Origin: Oxyruncus cristatus
Taxonomy: Eukaryota > Chordata > Aves > Passeriformes > Cotingidae
Length of the DNA stretch: 64,000 bases
Direction: 5' to 3'
Assembly (NCBI GenBank): GCA_013399855.1
Contig: VXAY01005812.1
Location: forward strand, 308,394 to 372,393
Below, one piece after another: positions 47,901-56,619 of this stretch. The notes beneath the pieces are model-generated. The model made no database searches. It saw only the letters and a program-made list of their open reading frames with translations, and was not told where the DNA came from. Made by a program: the position numbers and the translations under genes. How positions within the stretch are numbered: position 1 is the stretch's first letter; every line of letters starts with the position of its first letter.

Positions 47901-50900
47901 GTTTCACTGTATGCTGAGGATGGCTGTCATGGTGAGCTAGCAAATCCTGCTGTAATTGGCATACAGGAATTTTGCCAAAGTCATGGAAGCAAAGTGGTTT
48001 GTTACTTGCCTTTGAGGACTTGAGAAAGATCTGTCTTGGATATCCTCTTGTTGACCTTATCAAGTTAAGTTTCATGTGTTTAGAAGGTCATGGAGAAAAT
48101 CATTAATATTGGGTTGATTCGATGGCTGAAAGGTAATAAGTATTTCCTGCTTATCAGATGGGGTTTGAGAGGACTTTGAATAGCGTGATTTGTTTATCTT
48201 TTGCAATCGGTACGGCCCTTAGCGAGAGGGATTTTGTATTCCTGGTTCAGCTGGGGGAATGACAAATGGTTTGCTCTCTGTGGAGGCTTGGAGGCTCCGT
48301 AGCGTAAATAGCAAAAACATCAGGAAATTCTGAAGTCCAGCTCCCAGCTAACTTGGCCATGCTGTGGGCCTTGGACATCTCATGCTGTAATGCTTTATGA
48401 CATGAACAACAACAGATTAACGTCCCCCATTACTGGAAAGCTCAAAATAGAAAATCCGAAGTGCGTGGAGGTCGATTGGGTGGAAAGCCAAATCCTGTGA
48501 ACATGGCTTGGCACAGTGGGGATTTCATTGACCTTGGCGGGGCTGGGCTTGCTCTCTGCTCACAACAAGGCATCCGCGAGTGCGGGGATGGGGCACAGCG
48601 TGTGCGGGACTGACACCGCTGTGCTGCTGTTGGAGGCTTTTCTGGGATTGCTGTGTGGTGAAACCTTAGGCAAAATGGTCTTTCCCTCACCCTGCCTCTG
48701 GGATTTAACAAATAGGGGAGTCATTCTTTAAGCTGAAGGATTGTTGTAAAGCCATTTAAAATGAAACCACTCATTGAGTAAGACTCATTTGGCAAAAAAT
48801 CACTTGAAAATCTCCCATTGTGGACTCGCTGAAGACAGATGTCATTTCTGCTTCCAGTGGCTGTTTGGAAAGCAGGTAGGACTGAATGCTCCTGCCTTGA
48901 ATGATTGGGCAAGTACAACAGAGGAGGGAGAGCTGCTTCTTTTCAGGTGTGAGGCATTTCTGATGCATCAGTGGCTTGAGGTGATAGTTGTTTTCTAAAG
49001 GAACATTGTTTATTCCCTTGCATAAGCTCTGTATTGCCAAGTGTGTTTTAGGATGTCTTTGTAGCTGTATATTATCACTGAAAGGTGTAGTGACAAATAA
49101 CTAATAAATGGACAAGGAACTGATGGAAAAGAGAAAGAGTGAAAATTAAACCAAATCTGATGCTCTGATTTAACGACTGGGATTTTGCAGATTATAAACT
49201 GTTGCCAAAGAATGAGATGGAGTTATGTGAAACCACTATCCCGAGACGCTGAAGTTGTTGTGCATAGACAGAGGCCCATGCCAGTTGGATAGATGCAAAC
49301 CAGACCATAATACAAAGCAAAATCCCACCAAAACGCTGGGGGAGTCCTGTCTCCTGTCCCTGGAGAATGTCCCACAGGGCACAGGTCCCCCAGGTGCTGG
49401 TCAGAGGGCAGAAGGTGCAAGCAGCTGTTCACTTCAGTGATCTGTTGTGTGGAGCTCTGGATCCAGAGTCTGTGGGTTTTGCTGCCTACTGCGTGGACAT
49501 GTGGATGATCAGATTGAAAGGCCAAAAAAAGATTGTTGTCCCTTTATGTATGATATCTTTATAGGCAGTAACAGCATATCAATAGTAAAAAAAAAAAGGA
49601 AAAAAAATCCTTTTGCTTTGGTGAAAAGGAATGAAAGTCCTGAAGTTTAAGGGACTTAAAGACATTTCTGCATTCATTTTTGTGATTGTTATGGAAATGT
49701 ATTTGGGGGTGGATGTACTTGGTTTTAGGTGACCTTCTTGACTGAGTGTTGGTGATCGGTTGCTAAAGGAGACATATGTTACTAATTTTTTTGATTATAC
49801 TCAATTTTTTTTTTATTATACTCAATACTCTCATAAGAGTTTCTCTTACGGTGTATATATAAATGGACCTTTTTATCTCAGAGAAGTTCGCTGCTTGAGG
49901 GACTGTGCCCTGTAGGGCAGGATCCCTGTAGGGATCTTGTGAGAGTGGATTTCAGCAATGATCAAATAGGTTTTATCTCATGAAATCGACTCTGCATGAA
50001 ATTTTGTTTTCAGGTATTGATGCTCTCTACTGCAGGCCAGATGCAGCCCAGGCTGGCACAGCTAATTCCCCTTGGCCACCATCCAGCAGAGCATCCTGTT
50101 TCCACAGAGTGGTTAAGCATGAGCTTATCTTTAAACAGGCAGCTAAATCCGGGTGGTTTCCCTGCTGCTCTGGACCACAGCATCTTGGCCAGGGGACAGA
50201 TCAGCTGCAAGGGGAACCTGTAGTGCGTTCCTCTTCCAGGATTTCTTTGCCTAGGTCAGAGCTGGGCCTGTTGCTGCAGAAGTGATGGACTGATACACAC
50301 TTGGGCTGACTGTATTTCAGGGGTCAGTGTCACCTGCTGATTCCTGCATCCAGCTTCTGCTGGGCTTGGACGAAGTGCTGGGCTGTGGGTGGTGCCAGCC
50401 AGGTCCTCGGCTCAGGGAGGAGGAGATGTCATCCCCCTGTGCTGCCAAGTGCCCGTCTTGCAAAGCTTAATTAGCTGCTCTTAGGCAGGACAGTGGTGAC
50501 AAACATGCGTAGGAGTGTTCAAGATGTGTTTGGGGCTGAGCACAGTGCAGGATGCTCTGTGGGTGCTCCCGAGTCCACCCAGGCACTGCAGCTGCGGGCT
50601 GGGGCCTCTGCAGGGTGAGCGCTCCCGAGACAATTAGACTTAAAACATGTTTTGGAAAACAGATTGCCTTTTCTGTTGGGAGTTTCTAATAAAGCAAAGC
50701 AACATGCCCTTCCCCCCACTTCAGATCCCACCTGTTTTGGTTTTTTTCCTAGAAAAATGTGAAATTCATTAACATGTGGTGAAAGCAATGTAATGACGTC
50801 ATCTTGATTTAAAATCTGTTTTAAATCTTAAAATGATGGAGCCAGAATTTTAACTGCAAATAGTCTTGCTTTGTGGGCATGAGGCAGACTGTCAGCATGA

Positions 50901-53124
50901 TTGGAACATCTCTGGGCTCGGTAGTTTAGCATCCTTTGCAACAAGGGCATTTGAAAAGAAAGCAAGAAGAGACGTAGGAAGGAAAAAAAAGACATTAATA
51001 TTATTTCTGTCAAAAGCCAAGTCCTGCTTGCTGTGGTGCCTGGAGAGAGCAGAGCAAGCAGAACTCAGCTCCATGCTGAAAGAACTCTGTCAGCATCCCA
51101 CTGTGCCATCCTGCCATGCCTTCTGGCAGGTGCCAAGGCTGCTTCTCCTCTCACATCCTCAGCACTGGGTCACAGCTTCTGGCTGTGCTATTTTCTGAGA
51201 GTGGGAAATATTGTAACCCTTGTATGTCACTTCTGTCATCTCCATAAATGTTTGTTTAGACCCGGCATCACCCTGAGCCTCCCTTTGCTCAGCCTGTGCC
51301 CATGCCTTCAGCTCCCTATGGGCTTCTGACAGCAAAAAAAGAGAGTTAAATTGCTTTCCCTCCCAAAAATTCAAATAGCAGAATCCCAGCATTTAATAAT
51401 GGCACCAAAGGCAATCCTGCAACATCGCTGTGAACCTCATTGCTGTGGCCACTGTGCTGAACGTGGTGTTTTGGTTCAGGTTGCTTAGTGAAGGCCTGGT
51501 GCTGAGCAGCACTGCTGGCCTGAAGTTTTCCTCCCGCTGCAGGCCTGGTTGTCCCCTTGATAATTGAAAAATTCTTTTGAGGTTTTGACTTTCAGGGAGT
51601 GTATGACTTCGAAGTGTTTGCTGGTATGAGATGATATATGCAGGAGGCTGAAATGGGGCTGCTTCGTGTGTTGTAGCCACTTGCTCTTATGTGTTTTAGT
51701 CTGGAATGGATCTGAATAAGGATTTATCGGCCTTTTTCATTTGTGTTGCCTGCTCCCTCCCTACACTGATACATTAGAACACTGTTGCTTGCAGGCCAAC
51801 AAGAGTCCTGCATTTCTAAATGATTTATTGTCCTGTGAAGGGAGTCTGCTACCAAAATGTTGTCCATCTGTGAGTTTGGAGTGGGCAGCATGGATCTTAT
51901 GGTGCCGATGCTCCACAGATCACAGATGGACAGATCATGGAGCAATTTTTGGGCTTTCATACTGTTTGGGTGTGAAGTGTTTTAGGGTGCATGCTGCCCA
52001 GGCTCCCCTTTGGGAGGGCATCTTGAGAATGTCTGTGCTGTCATGGAATTGGACCCTGAGCAAGTCAGGACGACTCATGGAAGCAAAAGCAGGAATCCTG
52101 GTTTGGTGTTTTTTGAGAATAGTTAAGATAGGAAACTAAACAAAAAATTTCTGTTAATATTTTAAGGCTGTAGTGAACTAAGGTACTGTATTGGCCAGAA
52201 GAGACAGATGAGGTGGTTGAGCGATCACTCCCCTGCTGATCACGGTGTGCAGTGGAACATGACTCTCACCACTCCTTGTGATCTCTCCCCAAGACATGGC
52301 CCTGTTGAGGTGGACAGAAATGCATCCACAGGCGGACACCAGTGAGCTGGCTTCACTGAAGGACAGAACTGGTGAAACAGTTAAGCTGAAGAGTGCCTGT
52401 GACACTTTTATTATAGTAGATTTCATGCCTGTGCAAAGAAGTCTTACAGTCAAGCCCAGTCTGCTAAGGGCAGCACAGATAGTTTTTTCCCTTGACTTCT
52501 CCCTGCAGTTAATCTGGGGAATCAGTGCAGATGCTGAAGGTGATGCACGAAATCCCTGAGACAGAGTTGTCCATCTCCATTCTCCTGTCCATGCCCATGT
52601 AACCTGGTAAAGGTTTCGCATATGCAATGGAGAGCCTAATTTATGGCCAGCGTGGCTGACCAGGATTAAATCACTGCAGGGCCAGGCAGAAGTTTTAATT
52701 CAACCCCCCCTCCCCCCAGTTTGATTGTAAACCCCCAAGTTTGGTTTAGTGTTGAGAGCCAGCTCTGGGTAGAGTTACACGCTGAGTGCCGGATGCCGCG
52801 GCCGCAGCTGTCAAGTGAAGGGCAGCCAAATCTGAGTCCTCCGGCACCACGTGCCCCTTGGCAGGTTGGTGTGCAGTCCTGTCCAAGAGGTGTTGTGTTC
52901 ATGCCCTGTTCTGTTCTCTCTCCCAACTCCCCGTCCCTCTCAGATGTTTGCTGCTGAGGAGAATGTGGATTTTCGGATACACGTGGAGAACCAGACACGA
53001 GCGAGGGACGATGTAAGCAGGAAGCAGCTTCGGCTCTATCAGCTCTACAGCAGGACAAGTGGGAAGCACATCCAAGTGCTCGGCAGGAGGATCAGTGCCA
53101 AAGGAGAAGATGGAGATAAATATG
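23966..53124 (+). CDS. FGF18: Fibroblast growth factor 18, coding exons 1-3 (5' part of gene)
   Basis: Spliced CDS in window: 23966-23997, 24290-24326, 52944-53124, giving 83 residues plus one base of the 207-residue family member. Exons 1-2 encode a Cys/Leu-rich signal peptide (MYSLLSACTC..., then HFLLLCFQVQ); exon 3 encodes the start of the FGF core (EENVDFRIHVENQTRARDDV onward to KGEDGDKY), with an N-glycosylation sequon at NQT. The FGF18 match, rather than FGF8 or FGF17, rests on near identity of exon 3 to the vertebrate FGF18 protein I know and on the NPM1 neighbour. Known role: secreted ligand of FGFR3-type receptors in bone, cartilage, lung and brain development. The frame ends phase 1, needing a further exon not found before 64000. 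The start at 23966 is the first ATG and begins the signal peptide. Confidence 0.96.
23998..24289 (+). other. FGF18: FGF18 intron 1
   Basis: 292 bp, GTAAGG to TCTCCAG. Very A/T-rich (homopolymer-rich at 24020-24080) despite lying beside the CpG island. Confidence 0.92.
24290..24326 (+). CDS. FGF18: FGF18 exon 2 (37-bp signal-peptide microexon)
   Basis: A completes the split Leu codon, then CLHFLLLCFQVQ. Donor CAG|GTACGT, phase 0. The LLL core is the hydrophobic centre of the signal peptide; cleavage is expected just after this exon. Confidence 0.94.
24717..24779. repeat. Polypyrimidine tract
   Basis: C/T only for about 60 bases apart from a single A. Low-complexity. Confidence 0.85.
24977..24999. 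repeat. (GGGGAT)n short tandem repeat
   Basis: Three GGGGAT units flanked by partial copies. Three runs of four G plus a GG give a possible but incomplete G-quadruplex pattern on the + strand. Confidence 0.8.
26090..26360. promoter_or_regulatory. Candidate conserved noncoding element (intron 2)
   Basis: AT-rich, almost CpG-free unique sequence with TAAT/ATTA-type motifs (AAATTAATGCATCA, TTTAATATTTATTTAG). The texture resembles developmental enhancers. Inference only; no alignment was available. Confidence 0.3.
31558..31782 (+). mobile_element. CR1 LINE fragment, 3' end (sense)
   Basis: Starts GGCTTCAAGTTGCACCAGGG, continues through GGGACATGGTTTAGAAATGG and CAATGATCTTAGAGGG, and ends AAATGATTCTGTGAT. 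This 3' end belongs to a different CR1 subfamily from the copies at 19573 and 37915. Confidence 0.88.
31783..33348 (+). other. FGF18: FGF18 intron 2, segment b
   Basis: Unique intronic sequence between two CR1 insertions. No gene, repeat or clear regulatory block recognised. Confidence 0.6.
33349..33485 (-). mobile_element. CR1 LINE fragment (antisense), 3' half of a split copy
   Basis: Reverse-complement CR1 3' end: ATAGAAGCGCAGAATGGTTT, GGAAGGGACCTTAAAGACCA, then CACGGATGGGACAGCTACAG and CTTCT. It stops mid-element at 33485; the missing continuation resumes at 34391. Confidence 0.88.
33486..34390 (+). mobile_element. CR1 LINE, 3' part with decayed reverse-transcriptase remnant, nested
   Basis: About 905 bp, 5'-truncated. 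Recognisable coding debris lies in three frames: LFNILINDLD (about 33498-33528), FVDDTKVGG containing an altered YxDD catalytic box (from 33553), and ETIQRRDTRMVKG (about 33955-33995). Frameshifts and stops show it is dead. The 3' tail (CAGGTTGGATCTCAGGACAA, GGTTCTTCCCCCACAGGCTG, GATGATCCTTATAGG, ATTCTGTGATTT) matches the copies at 42808 and 53884. Inserted inside an antisense CR1. Confidence 0.85.
34391..34490 (-). mobile_element. CR1 LINE fragment (antisense), second half of the split copy
   Basis: CTGGGCAATTTGTGCCTC, AAGAATTTCTTCCTAACATC and AGTTTAAAGCCATTCCCTCT are the reverse-complement CR1 segments expected directly after the piece that ends at 33485. Confidence 0.85.
34491..37914 (+). 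other. FGF18: FGF18 intron 2, segment c
   Basis: Holds an AT-rich candidate element at 35190-35490, a short T-run near 35480, and a 262-codon minus-strand open frame (36024-36812) without recognisable domains. A small GC-rich spot lies at about 37370-37480. No gene is supported. Confidence 0.6.
35190..35490. promoter_or_regulatory. Candidate conserved noncoding element (intron 2)
   Basis: Unique, CpG-poor sequence with AAATTAATTAATACC, TGACTCATC (AP-1-like), AGATAAG (GATA-like), TTGACAGTTT (MEIS-like) and TTGATAAGG. Motif density suggests an enhancer; this is inference from texture only. Confidence 0.35.
37915..38240 (+). mobile_element. CR1 LINE fragment, 3' end (sense)
   Basis: GGAGCCTACAAGAAAGATGG, TTTACGAGGGCATGTAGTAA, GGTTGCCCAGAGAAGCTGCG, GATCTTTAAGGCCCCTTCC and a terminal ATTCTGTAATTCTGTGATT. 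Same subfamily as 19573-19962. No intact frame; the minus-strand 213-codon open frame here is its shadow. Confidence 0.9.
38241..42807 (+). other. FGF18: FGF18 intron 2, segment d
   Basis: No gene or repeat recognised. A 109-codon + frame at 39300-39629 begins with an amphipathic, Glu/Lys-rich peptide that I cannot assign. Otherwise only chance open frames. Confidence 0.6.
42808..43052 (+). mobile_element. CR1 LINE fragment, 3' end (sense)
   Basis: GTTTAGGTTGGATCTCAGGG, GGTTCTTCCCCCAGAGGGTG, CACAGCCCCAAGGCTGCCAG, CAATGATCCTTGTGGGTCCC and ATTCTGTGATTCTGTG end. Same subfamily as the nested copy at 33486 and the copy at 53884. Confidence 0.9.
43560..43790. promoter_or_regulatory. Candidate conserved noncoding element (intron 2)
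   Basis: AT-rich, CpG-poor stretch with TTTAATGGATTTC, TTGTTTGATTTTAATATC and CTAATTTTCC (FOX- and homeodomain-like words), directly left of the internal CpG island. Inference only. Confidence 0.3.
43985..44340. promoter_or_regulatory. Internal CpG island in FGF18 intron 2
   Basis: CpG density rises sharply (roughly 20 CpG by eye between 44050 and 44340) in an otherwise CpG-depleted intron. Three reading frames stay open through it, a composition effect. Could be an enhancer-associated island or an unannotated promoter. Confidence 0.5.
44841..44884. repeat. (GAAA)n-type purine repeat
   Basis: Imperfect AAAG/GAAA units. Confidence 0.85.
44941..44990. repeat. A-rich (AAAAC)n-type low-complexity repeat
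   Basis: A runs broken by C, with only two other bases. A possible decayed retroposon tail, but no body is recognisable. Confidence 0.75.
46583..47056. mobile_element. Solo LTR of an endogenous retrovirus (passerine type)
   Basis: 474 bp bounded by imperfect inverted ends TCTCATGGTT (46583) and AACCAGGACA (ends 47056), consistent with a TGTC...GACA LTR with one end base mutated. The internal text (CATGGTTTAGGAATG, GATAAGAACAATTTACTGG, TGTCCTGGCTGGAACC) resembles LTRs I associate with songbird genomes. No flanking gag, pol or env remnant, so it is a solo LTR. Flanking pentamers AGAAG and AAGAG are not an exact target duplication. The signals give conflicting orientation, so strand is left open. 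Confidence 0.7.
48060..48260. promoter_or_regulatory. Candidate conserved noncoding element (intron 2)
   Basis: Unique sequence with ATTAATATTGG, GTAATAAG, CTTATCAGATGG (GATA/E-box-like) and GTTTATCTTTTG. Inference from texture only. Confidence 0.3.
49794..49826. repeat. Duplicated ATTATACTCAAT in a T-rich stretch
   Basis: Exact 12-base copies at 49794-49805 and 49815-49826 separated by a T-run; probably replication slippage. Confidence 0.75.
52944..53124 (+). CDS. FGF18: FGF18 exon 3 (start of the FGF core)
   Basis: 181 bp, 60 codons plus one base, from MFAAEENVDF to GEDGDKY. Acceptor CTCTCAG, donor TATG|GTAAGA, phase 1. It carries the NQT glycosylation sequon, the first beta-trefoil strands (RLYQLYSRTSGKHIQVLGRR) and matches vertebrate FGF18 closely. 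The first codon is itself ATG, where I recall other residues in the human protein. Confidence 0.97.
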
Positions 53125-53883
53125 GTAAGAATATTTACTGGCGTCCCCCAGACTGCAGGTCAAAGGCTTTAATCCAGCATGTTGTGCAAAGAACCTCTTG
53201 AGAGAAAAAGAATAAGAGCAATAAAAAGTAGAATAAAAGGAAAAAAACCCTTTCAAGGTTAAGAACATGAGATTCGTTCTGTTGGAGCTGCCTCTCAGCT
53301 GCAGGCAGTTCCCGCAGTACTGCCGTGCTCCAATTTATTAGTGTATGATGGTGCTTGAAGAGAAAAATCTTTTTCTGCTCAAAGGATGGGCTGACAGTGT
53401 CTCCTCTGGAATTCATAACTGATACCCAAGTTGGTGGTTGCGGAATTCCTTTCCCCATGAACTCTGGGCTCGAGTTTGGGCGAACCCAGTGCTTCAGTGA
53501 AGCACTCTCATGTTTTCAGGTGGAGGGATATTTGGTTTGAGCTGAAATGAAGCACTCCTTGGGAGCTTTGAGAGAGCTCAAATTGAATCTCTGGGCACGT
53601 GGATCTTACAGGAAAACAAATACTTGCCCTGCTCTAACAGCGCCTTCAACTATTCTCATTGTGGTTTGCACACAAGCAACGTGCTGGAAATGCTGCTAGA
53701 GGCCAAGTTACAAAAAAGTCTGTACTTCTGGTGTGTTTTGAGATGGTTGTGGCTGAGATGCTTTTGCTCAGGTTGGTTGTTGCGAGGATTTTAGGGCTGC
53801 TCAGAACACTAGTCCTGTTTCTCTTTGGGATGTACAGCCCTGCATGTTCATTTGTTGCTGCAGAGGGGGGTTTGCACGTTGGT
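53125..53883 (+). other. FGF18: FGF18 intron 3, segment a
   Basis: Begins at the GTAAGA donor. No gene or repeat recognised. Confidence 0.8.
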
Positions 53884-54333
53884 GTGTTCAGCTGGAGGAG
53901 ACTGAGGGGAGCCCTCAGTGCAGTTCCAACTGCCTGGGCAGGGGCAGAGGAGGGGCAGGACTGAGCTCTGCTCTGGGTGAGCAGGGACAGGAGCCAGGGA
54001 AGGGCTGGAGCTGTGTCAGGGCAGGNAGGGGCAGGGACTGAGCTCTGCTCTGGGGGAGCAGGGACAGGACCCAGGGAATGGCTGGAGATGTGTCAGGGCA
54101 GGGTCAGGTTGGATCTCAGGACAAGGTTCTTCCCCCAGAGGCTGGTTGGGCACTGACCAGGCTCCCCAGGGCAGTGGGCACAGCCCCAAGGCTGCCAGAG
54201 CTCCAGGAGGATTTGGATGATCCTCTGGGGCACAGGGGGTGACTCTGGGGATGGGCCTGTGCAGGGCCAGGGGTTGGACTGGATGATCCTTGTGGGTCCC
54301 TTCCAACTCAGCACATTCTGTGATTCTGTGAAC
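53884..54333 (+). mobile_element. CR1 LINE fragment, 3' end (sense), with internal duplication
   Basis: TGTTCAGCTGGAGGAGACTG at the left, the GGTTCTTCCCCCAGAGGCTG block, GGATGATCCTTGTGGGTCCC and ATTCTGTGATTCTGTG at the right. Same subfamily as 33486 and 42808. A ~75-bp segment is present twice around a single N (53951-54025 and 54027-54102). Confidence 0.9.
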
Positions 54334-54742
54334 ATTTATGTGAGATTGCTTTCATGTGCAGCACTGGTGAGGTGGAGGTGGCCTATGGTGATGGCAGGTC
54401 AGAATCTGGGCAGGGTTGTTTCCCTCAGGAAGCTTCAGGCCTGATGAGGCACAGGCAGTGCTGAGCACAGAGGGCAGCTCTGGCCACTGCCGAGCTCACA
54501 GCAGCGTGAGCTGTGCCACAGGACGTGACAGCAAGAGAGCACCTGGCTGGTGTGAAGTGAACCCCCACGGCCCTTGTGTGGAATCACTCCATCTCTCAGG
54601 GAAAGCCCTGCCCTGAGGTCTCATCAAGCTTGTCCTTTGTCATTCCCAAATTTCCAGATAAAACAGGAGGGGAAAGTGCCAATTGGCTGCTAATTATTGT
54701 GTCATTTTATTGCATTCATTCTCATAAGGTTTGATATGTAAA
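54334..54742 (+). other. FGF18: FGF18 intron 3, segment b
   Basis: Unique DNA. The last ~100 bp are AT-rich with GCTAATTATTGTGTC and TTTTATTGCATTC, directly before the internal CpG island. Confidence 0.6.
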
Positions 54743-55315
54743 CGAGTCGCTGGGTGCTGCTGCTGCCGCCCGGCAAGGCTCCTGCCCGCGGTGGCTGTCA
54801 GGTGCCGTGATGGAGTTTTCCTCTCCGTGAAAGAAGGCGGCATTTACAGTGGGTGCAGCAGGGAAGTGTGCCCGGGAGCAGCTGACAAGTGCTAATTTAT
54901 GTGTCAAGGCCCATCTTGTCCCCTTCATACATATGCAATTCGTGTCTGAACAACAAATCGGCGCGCAGGAGCGCGCTCGTGACCGACGGCGATGCTGCAC
55001 CATGGCAGAGCCTGAGATTTCCCGTCTGGGGAGCTCCTGCTGCCGGCATCCCTGCCCGCCACCGAAGCCCCCCGCTCCTGGTTGCTGCCGTCCTTCGAAC
55101 GGCCCCGCGTGCTCCGGCCTTGGGGGCTGTTTGCCAACACCACCCCCGGCTCCCTCCCCGCGCCTCCTCATCAAATTCCCTGAGGCGTCGGGCTGCGAAG
55201 CCTTCTCGTCCCCAGCCCTGCTGAAAGGTTATGGAAATCTGCTCATCGTCCTGCTTGGCACGAGAACACTCAGAGCATGATAATCGGGGAGACAGTGAGG
55301 TGGGACACGGCGGTC
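54743..55315. promoter_or_regulatory. Internal CpG island in FGF18 intron 3
   Basis: A dense cluster of CpG (about 40 by eye in 54743-55210, strongest at 54958-54992 and 55060-55200) about 1.6 kb after exon 3. It is flanked and interrupted by AT-rich homeodomain-like words (GTGCTAATTTATGTGTC, CATACATATGCAATTCG). No known exon is recognisable, and overlapping 140-180 codon frames are composition effects. Possible alternative promoter or island-type enhancer. Confidence 0.55.
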
Positions 55316-55919
55316 CAGGATGTGACCACGCAGAGCTCCTGTCTGGGATAATGGAGGGGAGAGATGTCAGAGTTATTGGAGTGAGAACCATCTGTGTTAC
55401 AGCCAAACCTGGACACAAAGGCAATGACACAGGGTTCATTATGTGCCAGGAACCCCTCCCCCCGAGGCATTATTATGGAGTAACCTTTGATCAAGACCAG
55501 AGAGAGGCTTAAAAAGGGTCTGGGGATCTCAACAGTTGCAAACTTTTGATCCACATCTCCGTCTTGTTAGTCGGGTCTGCATCTGGAGGAGGACGCCTCT
55601 CCTCCCACGCAGCAGATGGCTGTTTGTCGTCCTGCCCCTTTCCTCTCCTTCCCTCTCTGGCTGCCTCCGTGCTCGCACGCTGTGCCAGGGCCAGGCCTCA
55701 CTCCGAGGGTACCCACTGGCTCCTGGGTTGCGTTTTCCTTGCAGACAGTGCAGCTCCCGCGGCTTCTGCACTGCCTGACCCCTGTCCCTCCTGACCGGGA
55801 GGGGATGGGGGGGCTGGTGTGGGTTGATGGCCCAAGGATTACGGCTTGGGGAAGGCTTTGGGAGGATACGCAAGAGCCAATGTCTGAGAAAAGGCAAGAG
55901 ATGTGGGAAGAGGTGCCCG

Positions 55920-55951
55920 TGAGAGAATTCGGGCTCCCCCGAATTCTCTTA
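55920..55951. repeat. Near-perfect hairpin
   Basis: AGAGAATTCGGG (55922-55933) and CCCGAATTCTCT (55938-55949) pair perfectly over 12 bp across a 4-base loop, with one G-T and one more A-T pair outside. Each arm contains GAATTC. Confidence 0.8.
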
Positions 55952-56170
55952 ACAACTGAGTCCCATTAAGAGAAGATAACATCAGGCAGGGGCCAGACAG
56001 GCTCAGGGTTCTCGTGGGTAGCTCTGTCAGGGTGAAGGTCCACAACACTCATCACCAGCCATTAGCACTAGCCAGTTTTAAGGATAGGGGAGCTAACAAC
56101 GTTTTAGCACCTCTTTCCCCTCTCTTCCCATACATTCACGACTGGTTGAAGAAGAGTGACCAAGAGATGC

Positions 56171-56214
56171 TTTTTTTCTTTGTCTTTTTTTTTTTTTTTT
56201 TTTTTTTTCCCCCC
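56171..56214. repeat. Poly-T tract followed by C-run
   Basis: 24 uninterrupted T at 56185-56208 after a T-rich lead, then six C. Could be the antisense poly(A) tail of a retroposon whose body is no longer recognisable. Confidence 0.85.
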
Positions 56215-56619
56215 ACAAACCTAGCTTCCAAATGGCTGGCACGGGAGGGTTGTCCTGCCTTTGAAGGGAAGTTGCTTTTATTGCAAGGTTTTATTGACTT
56301 CTGTAAAACTTCTCTCCTCTTGGTTGCAGAGAATGCCCAGAAAAGAAAGGAGGGGGCAGATCTGAGGCAGGGAATTGCTCCTTTCCGAGCAGCCACCTCA
56401 AGTACGGCAGAATGAGCAGCCAGCCCCGGCTCTATGAGGAATGATGCTGCAGGGCTGGAGGAATCCCCCTTGAATGTTTTATCCAGGTGTGCAAATGCCA
56501 TGTGCAAGGAAAACTACATGCTCTGTAATGCATGGGTTTGCTGGCATAATAATTCCCGCGTGTAATTTTTGGTTCATGCATTCTTTGGGGCCAAAATCTG
56601 GCCCCTTGTGTCAGATTAT

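Larger units (their letters stand above)
47057..52943 (+). other. FGF18: FGF18 intron 2, segment f
   Basis: Holds a candidate conserved block at about 48060-48260, an A-run at 49589-49608, a T-rich stretch with a duplicated 12-mer at 49794-49826, and a small CpG cluster at 52780-52850 just before exon 3. No gene recognised. The acceptor CCCTCTCAG ends at 52943. Confidence 0.65.
55316..56619 (+). other. FGF18: FGF18 intron 3, segment c
   Basis: Contains a strong hairpin (55920-55951) and a long poly-T/poly-C run (56171-56214). No gene recognised. Confidence 0.65.
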
